NCBI RefSeq assembly: GCF_001625305.1
Contig: NW_017803113.1
Coordinates: 1-64,000 of the forward strand
Origin: Branchiostoma belcheri
Lineage: Eukaryota > Chordata > Leptocardii > Amphioxiformes > Branchiostomatidae
Reading direction: 5' to 3'
Length of the DNA: 64,000 nucleotides
Both the position numbers and the translations under genes were made by a program. Of the stretch, positions 57,259 to 64,000 are shown in pieces; the stretch's first letter is position 1; each line of letters opens with the position of its first letter. Under the pieces are notes generated by a model that was not told the DNA's origin, did not search any database, and saw only the letters and a list, made by a program, of their open reading frames with translations.

Positions 57259-57766
57259 CTGTATCTGTATAGCTGTATACCTTCAACATAACACACCAGC
57301 TTCTGTACCTGTATATAGCCGGTATAACCGCCCTTCGGCGTAACACACCAGCTTCTGTATCTGTAGAGCCGGTATAACTGCCCTTCAACATAACACACCA
57401 GCTTCTGTATCTGTATAGCTGGTATAACCGCCCTTCAACGTAACACACCAGCTTCTGTATCTGTATAGCCGGTATAACCGCCCTTCAATGTAACACACCA
57501 GCTTCTGTATCTGTATAGCCGGTATAACCGCCCTTCAACGTAACACACCAGCTTCTGTATCTGTATAGCCAGTATAACCGCCCTTCGGCGTAACACACCA
57601 GCTTCTGTATCTTTATAGCCGGTATAACCACCCTTCGGCGTAACACACCAGCTTCGGTATCTGTATAGCCGGTATAACCGCCCTTCGGCGTAACACACCA
57701 GCTTCTGTATCTGTATAGCCGGTATAACCACCTTTCAACATAACACACCAGCTTCTGTATCTGTAT
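57259..57766 (-). repeat. 50-bp minisatellite, array F (about 10 units) abutting a splice donor
   Basis: Inverse-orientation units (CTTCTGTATCTGTATAGCC, GGTATAACCGCCCTT). The array starts 2 bp after the exon end at 57256 and fills most of the 585-bp intron. Several units carry CAACGTAAC or CAATGTAAC in place of CGGCGTAAC. Confidence 0.95.
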
Positions 57767-57841
57767 TTGACACTTGTTAGGAGTAGATACTTGGTAAGTC
57801 CTTTTGTACATTTTTCTTCATTTGCCATTTTTCCTTCACAG

Positions 57842-57931
57842 GTCACACCTGTACTTTGGGTTCTCCAAGCCCAGTTCGCGAGGAGTGTCCACCCAGGTCC
57901 TGTCCACTTCCACCACCACTCCGGACTCTAG
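57842..57931 (+). CDS. PXDN: Peroxidasin exon: peroxidase domain (GVST segment)
   Basis: The acceptor is TTCCTTCACAG and the donor is CTCTAG|GTATGT; phase 2 in and out. It encodes HLYFGFSKPSSRGVSTQVLS and ends TTTPDSR. The R-x-V-S motif aligns with the family's R-L-V-S segment that precedes the distal-histidine exon. Confidence 0.9.
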   Translation, partial: VTPVLWVLQAQFARSVHPGPVHFHHHSGL

Positions 57932-58195
57932 GTATGTTACGTTTGTATATAAACAGACATTGAAAGTACCTTACAACCACTAGATGAGTTGTGTACTTTT
58001 TACAAATAATGAATAATTACATTCCATAATCCATATTCACACTCTATAATTACTCACAATCTGTACATGGTGGGAACTATGAATTATCTGGGAAATTATG
58101 AATTGTAGGGAAAAGATAATGAATGCTCTATGATGTATGTCTTGTATGTTACAACAGGTCATATATAAGGAATTGGACTATTTTTGTTCTAATAG

Positions 58196-58450
58196 TTTCA
58201 TCGTGGGGTCGTTTGGCGTAACGGCAGAGTGCTCGACTCGGAACCAAGAGGTCCCGGGTTCGAGTCCTGACATGCCACCGATCTTGTGCCCTTGGGAAAG
58301 GCACTTAACACGACTTTCCTCACTTAACTCAAGTGAAAATAAGTATTGTCTGTCCTGTATTTGTTTCTATGTGCAGGACACAACACCAGCAACAGCTGCC
58401 TCTGTTCCACGTGTATTGTATTGTTACAATCTCAATAAATAAAAAAATCA
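58196..58450 (+). mobile_element. tRNA-derived SINE
   Basis: TAACGGCAGAGTGCTCGACT with B box GGTTCGAGTCC, then CTTGTGCCCTTGGGAAAGGC as in the 10238 copy, and an AATAAATAAAAAAATC tail. It lies in the intron before the distal-His exon. Confidence 0.8.
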
Positions 58451-58532
58451 AAATCATTGATATCACCACTGGAAGGTGTAACCCAGTTCCTGAATGTCTT
58501 GAATGAACTTTTCCTGAATGTATTTTTTCCAG

Positions 58533-58709
58533 GTACTCTCACATGGTGATGCAGTGGGGACAGTTCCTGGACCATGACCTTGACCTTGCCGTGGAGAGTT
58601 CGAGCGAGTTCACCTTCAGCACGGGCCTGAGGTGTAACGAGACCTGCGACAACACCCCGCCGTGTTTCCCCATCGAGATCCCCCGCGGGGACCCCAGGAT
58701 TCGACACAG
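58533..58709 (+). CDS. PXDN: Peroxidasin exon: distal haem pocket
   Basis: The acceptor is TTTTTTCCAG and the donor is ACACAG|GTGGGG; phase 2 in and out. It encodes SHMVMQWGQFLDHDLDLA. Asp (58570-58572) and His (58573-58575) of LDHD correspond to the haem-linking Asp and the distal His of mammalian peroxidases, and the following Asp is the calcium ligand. CDNTPPCFPIEIP follows. Confidence 0.95.
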
Positions 58710-59301
58710 GTGGGGTTTTTTATTCTTTAAAAAAAGTGGTGATGAGGTAGCGAGCCCCTTTTCAAAACTATAGCATCATATTGTAACATATAACAAGTAT
58801 ACCGGTAGTTGACAACAGAATGTCTCAATTGAGTGTATAAGTGAGGCCGTAGGTAGCAGAGCAGTTTTTGCCAATGGTTGATGCAAACGTTAAGATAACT
58901 CATCATTCTCATGGTCCCCGGTACCATTTGTCACAAAATGTAGGCCACCACTGCTTTCCACTCTCCTCTGGCCACACTCGCGTGCACGCACACACACACA
59001 CACACACAATCAAAACAAAAGCAATGGGATAAAGAATTCGAATTGAAGTTCCTTAGCATTGGAAGCAGTGGTGGCCAACATTGTGTGACAGATGGTCTTG
59101 CTCCTTTCCAAGTCATCTCCTCAATCTCCTCATTACAGGTTTTCCTAGGCTGATTAAAACACCAACATTCAGCCGGCCCCCTGAAAAGTTGAGGGGAAGG
59201 GCCATCAAAGCCACAGATAGCGCATAGAGTTTGCGTTACACAGAACATGTTTTCCCCATGTTTGCATAATTGGATTTATCTAAACGACTGTATCCCAACA
59301 G

Positions 59302-59577
59302 ATGCATGGAGTTCAGAAGATCGAGTGCTGTGTGCGGCACAGGCAGCACGTCCCTCTTCTTCAACGAGGTCACTCCCAGAGAACAGATTAACACCCTGAC
59401 CTCGTTCCTTGACGCCTCAAACGTCTACGGGAGCAACGACCTCTACGCCACCCAGATTCGGGACCTATCCAACCGGCTGGGGTTACTCAAGGGCGGGCTG
59501 CGGCAGGCCAACGGGAAGTACCTGCTGCCGTACAACACCGAGCTGCCGATCGACTGCCAGAGAGGGCAGCACGATAG
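59302..59577 (+). CDS. PXDN: Peroxidasin exon: peroxidase domain (REQIN..DASNVYGS)
   Basis: The acceptor is TATCCCAACAG and the donor is CGATAG|GTGTGT; phase 2 in and out. It encodes FRRSSAVCGTGSTSLFFNE, REQINTLTSFLDASNVYGS and NGKYLLPYN. The REQIN-x-L-T-x-x-x-D-A-S-x-V-Y-G-S signature is strongly conserved in the family. Confidence 0.95.
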
Positions 59578-59799
59578 GTGTGTAGATATCATTGGTTTAT
59601 TTCATAAACACAACTCAAAACACAATACTGTACAAGTAAAACGCCATCACCTGGCAGCCACTAAGGCTGAATTGTGTGAGTTTGACAATTATATAGGTAA
59701 AATCCTGAATGCCACTCTGTGTATTGAAACAGTGGATTACATAATATACATGTATCTCTTAAATCATACATTGTACATCTGACAGATTATGTCATGACT

Positions 59800-60075
59800 G
59801 TTCAAAATGTGAACAAGGTATGGCAGTGTGCATCTGTCATATCGTTCGGTGCGAGCTGGCAATTGGTCAGGTAGATCATACTAGGTCAGAACTACATGTA
59901 TGTAAACTATGATTTAGTGTTAATCTCTGACCACACTGTACCAGAGATGCATCGAGCTATGTAGAAAATTCGCATTTTCTGTAAAAAAGTCATCTTTTAT
60001 TTGTCAAATATGTCCCAATTCAGTGATTGTAACTGCAATGGCATACTAGTATTATCTGTTATTTCATTTTATTGA
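59800..60075. other. Intron, nothing recognised
   Basis: AT-rich intronic sequence between the two neighbouring peroxidase exons. No element is assigned. Confidence 0.4.
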
Positions 60076-60107
60076 AATAAACCTGTTATTCATTCATTCT
60101 TTCGTAG

Positions 60108-60203
60108 CCCTATCCCGTGCTTCCTTGCTGGCGATGTGCGTAGCAACGAGCAGCTGGGGCTCCTCTCGATGCACACGTTCTGGATGCGTGAGCACAACCG
60201 CGT
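60108..60203 (+). repeat. Truncated copy of the catalytic Arg/Glu exon
   Basis: It follows TTCTTTCGTAG and matches 60467-60563 almost base for base (GAGCAGCTGGGGCTCCTCTC), including CGTAGCAACGAG for RSNE. The intron flank AAACCTGTTATTCATTC is also duplicated. It is cut after CACAACCGCGTCC by a foldback element. Confidence 0.92.
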
Positions 60204-60435
60204 CCAACAACACAAAAAGTTCTCTTTGGACCAGTCACTCTGGTCTTCCTCAGTAGAATGACCCAGTGTTGACGTCACACTTCAAAGAAGCCACGTGACA
60301 AGCCTCACTGGGTCAGTCTACTGAGGAAGACCATAGTGACTGGTCGAAAGCTCTAGGGGAGAGAACTTTTTGTGTTGGACCAAAAGGTTTAACTTTAAAC
60401 ATGTAACTACCAACACAGATGAACTTTCATGATAA
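60204..60435. mobile_element. Foldback element at the break of the exon copy
   Basis: AACACAAAAAGTTCTC (60209) and its inverse GAGAACTTTTTGTGTT (60361) are terminal arms, with inner GACCAGTCACT / AGTGACTGGTC and CACTGGGTCAGTCTACTGAG-type arms. It ends with the CCAACACAGATGAACTTTC word. Confidence 0.75.
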
Positions 60436-60466
60436 CGGCATAAACCTGTTATTCATTCTTTCCTAG

Positions 60467-60723
60467 CCCCATCCCGTGCTTCCTGGCGGGCGATGTGCGC
60501 AGCAACGAGCAGCTGGGGCTCCTCTCGATGCACACGCTGTGGATGCGCGAGCACAACCGCGTCGCGAGGGAGCTTCGTCGGCTGAACCCGCACTGGGACG
60601 GCGACACGATCTACCACGAGGGGCGGAAGATCGTCGGCGCGGAGATGCAGCACATCACGTTCGCCCACTGGATGCCGAAGTTCGTCGGGCAGAAGGGCAT
60701 GGAGCTCATCGGGGAGTACCGAG
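60467..60723 (+). CDS. PXDN: Peroxidasin exon: catalytic Arg/Glu; ends in a GC donor
   Basis: The acceptor is TCTTTCCTAG. The exon ends CGAG|GCAAGT, a GC donor with otherwise consensus bases; phase 2 in, phase 1 out. It encodes [39 protein letters not shown] and [13 protein letters not shown]. In the RSNEQ motif the Arg and Glu correspond to the catalytic Arg and the haem-ester Glu. Gln follows, where myeloperoxidase has the sulfonium Met, as in other peroxidasins. A partial copy with matching intron flank lies at 60108. Confidence 0.94.
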
Positions 60724-60750
60724 GCAAGTAGTAGTGATTTTTTTTTATAT

Positions 60751-60980
60751 GCCACACCAATTTAATATGTTGGTTCACAGAATCGCCCGCTTCATTTTTT
60801 ATGAGTTGCAAAAAAAACCAACATTTCAGCCTCTGAATCAACTCCAAAATGCTTATATTTTGGCCCAAACAGTTGAAGGAAGTCCCTTCTCTTCACAGTT
60901 CAAAATGTTCAAAATTCATTGAATTACAAACCAGCCTGGTTCCACTGACACAATTTTTTTTTAAAAATCAAAACATTGTC
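60751..60980. mobile_element. PIF-like MITE fragment, inverse orientation
   Basis: GCCACACCAATTTAATATG followed by CAGAATCGCCCGCTTC and later GGCCCAAACAGTTGAAG matches the reverse complement of the family. The far end is lost. It starts 27 bp after the GC donor. Confidence 0.65.
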
Positions 60981-61053
60981 GGTAAACACAATACATTAGA
61001 AAATTCTCATCCCTCTAATACTTTTTGTTTTTACAACATATCTGGTGACTCAG

Positions 61054-61515
61054 GCTACGACCCGAACACGGACCCCAGCATCATCAACGCTTTCGCCACC
61101 GCCGCGTACCGAATCGGCCACACGCTGATCAATCCAATGATCTTCAGACTCAACGCCAGCTTCCAGGAGATCCCGGAGGGACATCTGCCCCTCCACCAGG
61201 CATTCTTCTCTCCCCAGCGGGTCGTGGAGGAGGGAGGAATCGACCCGGTCCTCCGGGGACTGTTCGCGACGCCGCTGAAGCAGCGGAACTCGCGCGAGTT
61301 CGTGAACACGGAGCTGACGGAGCGGCTTTTCGAGATGGCGCACCACATCGCGCTGGACCTGGCCGCGCTGAACATCCAGCGGGGACGGGACCACGCGTTG
61401 CCGGGGTACAACGACTGGCGGACGCTGTGCAACATGACGGCAGTGAAGGACTGGGACAGCTTGAGGCACCAGATCTCTGACCCCCAGCTGAGGGACAGGC
61501 TACGACAGTTGTACG
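61054..61515 (+). CDS. PXDN: Peroxidasin exon: proximal haem histidine
   Basis: The acceptor is GGTGACTCAG and the donor is GTACG|GTAGGT; phase 1 in and out; the longest peroxidasin exon here. It encodes FATAAYRIGHTLINPMIF, with the proximal His at 61119-61121. It continues with HQAFFSPQRVVEEGGIDPVL, TELTERLF, and LNIQRGRDHALPGYNDWR, the near-invariant N-I-Q-R-G-R-D-H signature. Confidence 0.96.
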
Positions 61516-61863
61516 GTAGGTTTCGATTAATGTATTTCACCAGGAAATACATGCAATTTTCAATGTATCCGGGTGGGAGAATAGCATAACTAAATAAAAT
61601 TAAAATAGCATAACTCACTATTTAGCTATTCTTTTGATTGCACAAAACTACATGTACAATGTATATATGACATATTCAGAAATTATACAGAATATATTAG
61701 AACATTTGGAAAATAAGAGATAAAATAATTCTTCACATCCAATACCAATATATAATATACAATTTCAAACCATTCAAAATTAGACATTCTGTACAGGTTT
61801 CTGTACTTTTTCTGAGCATTTAGTCTGGGTTTCGGATGGCAGATGGATCGTGATTATTCATTA

Positions 61864-62817
61864 GGCCACACCAATTAATTTTGTTGGTTCTCTGACATTT
61901 TTAGTTATTTTATTCACATTTATTTTCCGAGGATGAGGCAAAAAGTTATAAAACTTATCTCAGCCCTCTCCTCACACATAAAAGGATACAATAAAACAAA
62001 GTAATAATAATAATAAGAAATGACAAGGGTACATAGTAGGCTGGTGTACAAATCAAAATGAATCAACTAAATCAAACAAAACGTCCTGTCTGCAAAATAA
62101 AGTTGAAAACCACATCAAATATGTTACAGTTGTTGACAAACGACAATGAGGGGTTACCCCTGAGAATGGTTGAACATAAAGTGTTGACGGTGACGTTGTT
62201 TGTGTCAAATGGCAGAATGTTAGTTAGAGATGATAACATGTCAATGCGTTTGTCAGTGTACAGTGGGCAGTGTAGGAAGTAGTGTACAGCTGTTTCGTTG
62301 AAGTGACCACATTTGCACGCAGGACTGGGCACACATTGATGTTGGAACAGGTGAAAGTTTAACTGACTGCGGTTGAGTCTGAGTCTGGTAAGGTGGATAG
62401 CTGGGTTTCTCGGACCGTGGGAGAAGTGAGGTTGAGTGTGAGGGCTGTGATAAAACGTCTCCAACTCTTTTTTAAAGATGGCAATTGATGTTGATGCTCG
62501 TGTAGTTAATGGCAAGTTATTCCAGGAAACAATGGAAGTAGGCAGAAAAGATCTTTTGAATTTCTCAGTTCTAGCAGGAATTAAGACGTAATTCTGATCA
62601 GTATACATTTTTAGTTCAAAAGATAGCAAGCGGACATCATGAAATGAGAGGGCTAGGAAGAAAACTAGAATATGGCTGTATTTACTACATACATGTAACA
62701 CTGAGTCCACCATGGCCAAGGCATCAACCAGGTCCTCAGACTTTGCTTTCATTAGGTTTTTCTAGTTAACCATATTTTCAAAAAATCCGAGAACCAACAA
62801 ATCAAATTGGTGTGGCC
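61864..62817. mobile_element. Composite PIF-like element carrying a retrotransposon fragment
   Basis: Ends GGCCACACCAATTAATTTTG and AATCAAATTGGTGTGGCC with TTA on both sides. It is about 950 bp, against 330-430 bp for its relatives, because the interior contains a minus-strand non-LTR fragment. Confidence 0.8.
62072..62752 (-). pseudogene. Non-LTR retrotransposon C-terminal fragment inside a PIF-like element
   Basis: A 226-codon minus-strand frame. It contains RTEKFKRSFLPTSIVSWNNL and LTRLRLNRSQLNFHLF, then CKCGHFNETAVHYFLHCPLY with the C-x-CG...ET-x-H-x-L-x-C motif found after the RT domain of many non-LTR elements. The RT core is absent and the frame is bounded by the DNA-element ends. Confidence 0.85.
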
Positions 62818-62846
62818 TTATCATTGATATCATTAATCCTAAACAG

Positions 62847-62973
62847 GTCACCCCGGCAACCTGGACCTGTTTGTTGCGGGAGCAGTGGAGGATCTCGTAC
62901 CAGGCTCGCTGCTGGGTCCAACCTTCCTCTGCATCATCACTCAGCAGTTCAGGAACATCAGGGATGGAGACAG
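62847..62973 (+). CDS. PXDN: Peroxidasin exon: peroxidase domain C-terminal part
   Basis: The acceptor is CCTAAACAG, only 30 bp after the end of a PIF-like element. The donor is GACAG|GTAAGG; phase 1 in, phase 2 out. It encodes [20 protein letters not shown], then [14 protein letters not shown], matching the family's L-F-V-G-G...GP-T...QF-x-x-L-R-D-G-D-R region. Its last 44 bp are repeated at 62986-63029. Confidence 0.93.
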
Positions 62974-62985
62974 GTAAGGCTTTAC

Positions 62986-63029
62986 TGCATCATCACTCAG
63001 CAGTTCAGGAACATCAGGGATGGAGACAG
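62986..63029 (+). repeat. 44-bp copy of an exon end plus donor
   Basis: Identical to 62930-62973 (GCATCATCACTCAGCAGTTC ... GGAGACAG) and followed by GTACAG. The two donors are 56 bp apart, so use of the second would shift the frame. Confidence 0.95.
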
Positions 63030-63183
63030 GTACAGATTAATCTTCTTATATGACTGGTTTATTGATAACGACGTAAAACAGTTTTGGAGCTCACAGCATG
63101 GACAGAGTCCCTGACACCTGCTGACAATTGATCAATTGATGTATTGATTTTTTGACTGATTGATTGATTTCCTGTCTCCCCAG

Positions 63184-63392
63184 GTTCTGGTACGAGAACC
63201 CCGGTGTGTTCAAGCCCTCCCAGCTGACTCAGCTCCGACAGACCAGCCTGGCGCGGGTCCTGTGCGACAACGGCGACAGCATAGACAGAGTACAGCATGA
63301 CGTGTTTCTGAATGCAGACTTCCCAACCGGATACGTCTACTGTGATAACGTTCCAAGGATGGACCTCACCGCATGGACAGAGTGCTGCGAAG
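63184..63392 (+). CDS. PXDN: Peroxidasin exon: end of peroxidase domain
   Basis: The acceptor is GTCTCCCCAG and the donor is GCGAAG|GTACAG; phase 2 in, phase 1 out. It encodes [40 protein letters not shown] and [11 protein letters not shown]. The [10 protein letters not shown] signature and the paired CC are typical of peroxidasin. The VWC domain should follow beyond the window. Partial copies of this exon occupy 63448-63561, 63841-63915 and 63957-64000. Confidence 0.93.
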
Positions 63393-63447
63393 GTACAGGG
63401 TTTGTGTGTTTGTTTGTTGATTGGTTTGTGTGTCCATTGTTATACGA

Positions 63448-63561
63448 GCATAGACAGGGTGCAGCACGACGTGTTTCTGAATGCAGACTTTCCCACCGGA
63501 TACGTCTACTGCGATAACGTACCAAGGATGGAGCTCACAGCATGGACAGAGTGCTGCGAAG
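63448..63561 (+). repeat. Copy of the 3' half of the 63184 exon (second copy)
   Basis: Matches 63278-63392 with a few substitutions (GCATAGACAGGGTGCAGC, CTACTGCGATAACGTACCA) and keeps GCGAAG|GTACAG. No in-phase acceptor is seen at its start, but AATGCAG|AC inside it could serve. Confidence 0.92.
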
Positions 63562-63840
63562 GTACAGTGCCATTCCTTTTGTTATGGCACAGTCACATTT
63601 CCAAGCCGGGGCCCGGCCGGGTTGTTTGCGTGAACGAAACATAAACAATTTTTATTAAGAGTATACACAAGTAGTGCTCATGGTTAATTTTCTAAAACTT
63701 TTTTTGTGTTTTGCTGTCTTATATCATAATTTTCATTCCATACGGCTGCCCGGCCGGGTCCCGGGTTGGGAAATGTGACCGCGCCATTATAGGAGTTTGT
63801 GTGTGTGTGTGTTTGTTTGCTTGTGTGTTCCCGAACTCAG

Positions 63841-63915
63841 ACTTCCCAACAGGCTACGTCTACTGTGATAACGTACCAGGGATGGACCTCACCGCACGGA
63901 CAGAGTGCTGCGAAG
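63841..63915 (+). repeat. 75-nt symmetric phase-1 exon copy (third copy)
   Basis: Preceded by CCCGAACTCAG and followed by GTACAG. Phase 1 at both ends and 75 nt long, so it can be included without shifting the frame. It encodes [20 protein letters not shown], then TECCEG. Confidence 0.85.
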
Positions 63916-63956
63916 GTACAGTGTCTGTTCGTCTGTTTGTGTGTCCATTGTTATAC

Positions 63957-64000
63957 AAGCATAGACAGGGTGCAGCACGACGTGTTTCTGAACGCAGACT
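63957..64000 (+). repeat. Fourth copy of the 63184 exon, cut by window edge
   Basis: GCATAGACAGGGTGCAGC and GACGTGTTTCTGAACGCAGA repeat the start of the second copy with the same upstream GTGTGTCCATTGTTATAC. The unit therefore continues past the window. Confidence 0.9.

Larger units (their letters stand above)
1892..63392 (+). other. PXDN: Peroxidasin gene, partial (20 exons in window, both ends missing)
   Basis: Secreted multidomain haem peroxidase. In animals this family uses H2O2 and bromide to form sulfilimine crosslinks in collagen IV of basement membrane. Exons in the window encode, in order, the LRR C-terminal cap, Ig1-Ig4, a linker and nearly all of the animal haem peroxidase domain; total about 3.4 kb, roughly 1,135 residues. 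Each Ig domain is split over two exons, and Ig domain starts are in phase 1, as expected for a modular ECM gene. Catalytic residues are present: distal Asp-His in FLDHDLD (58570-58575), the RSNEQ motif carrying the catalytic Arg and haem-linking Glu (60498-60509), and the proximal His in RIGHTLINP (61119-61121). The signal peptide and LRRs lie left of the window; the VWC domain and stop lie right of it. Oddities: a 41-kb intron after Ig2, a GC donor, a 1-nt frameshift in Ig2, and many partial exon copies. Family assignment is very secure; exon edges are read by eye from splice consensus and phase. Confidence 0.95.

Noticed and set aside
30718-57766. CRISPR-like regular repeats
   Set aside because: The 50-bp units are contiguous with no unique spacers, and the context is a eukaryotic intron.
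1-64000. Thyroid peroxidase or myeloperoxidase-type gene instead of peroxidasin
   Set aside because: The LRRCT plus four Ig domains ahead of the peroxidase domain are specific to peroxidasin.

Overview
This is a eukaryotic, intron-rich window of about 64 kb. It carries most of one large extracellular-matrix peroxidase gene, peroxidasin (PXDN), on the + strand. Residue-level similarity to vertebrate peroxidasin is high: the LRR C-terminal cap, four Ig domains and a haem peroxidase domain appear in the vertebrate order. The setting is a compact-exon, repeat-saturated invertebrate genome with tRNA-derived SINEs, foldback/MITE elements, PIF-like elements, non-LTR fragments and very frequent TACATGTA words. 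This fits an invertebrate deuterostome such as amphioxus. The species call is an inference, not something the sequence states.

Layout. 1-1.4 kb is intron; the signal peptide and LRR exons lie upstream of the window. 1.4-2.06 kb has the LRRCT exon with three truncated copies before it. 6.8-10.7 kb has Ig1 and Ig2. 10.7-51.5 kb is one 41-kb intron. It is mostly repeats but contains, at 38.9-41.4 kb and on the same strand, an 834-845-codon open exon with its own ATG and signal peptide. 51.5-54.1 kb has Ig3 and Ig4. 54.8-63.4 kb has the linker and the peroxidase catalytic domain, with distal Asp-His, Arg/Glu and proximal His all visible. The gene runs off the right edge before the VWC domain and stop codon. 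Twenty peroxidasin exons are placed (about 3.4 kb of coding sequence). Their splice phases join throughout, except for an apparent 1-nt frameshift in a C-run of the Ig2 exon. One intron uses a GC donor.

Three things stand out. (1) At least eight peroxidasin exons have partial tandem copies in the neighbouring introns ('exon echoes'). Some keep phase and splice sites and could be used. (2) The secreted, low-complexity reading frame in the 41-kb intron has a possible phase-1 donor that would join in frame to the Ig3 exon. It is either an alternative first exon, giving a peroxidasin with a novel N-terminus and no LRR/Ig1/Ig2, or a nested gene of unknown function. (3) A 50-bp minisatellite recurs at six places in both orientations. 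It is linked to the 3' end of a non-LTR retroelement, and in one case it abuts a peroxidasin splice donor. A 254-bp palindromic element is also seen next to its own empty-site paralogue, which defines its ends and a TAA target duplication.

The other long stretches hold repeats and no convincing exons. One assembly gap (35 N) is present.
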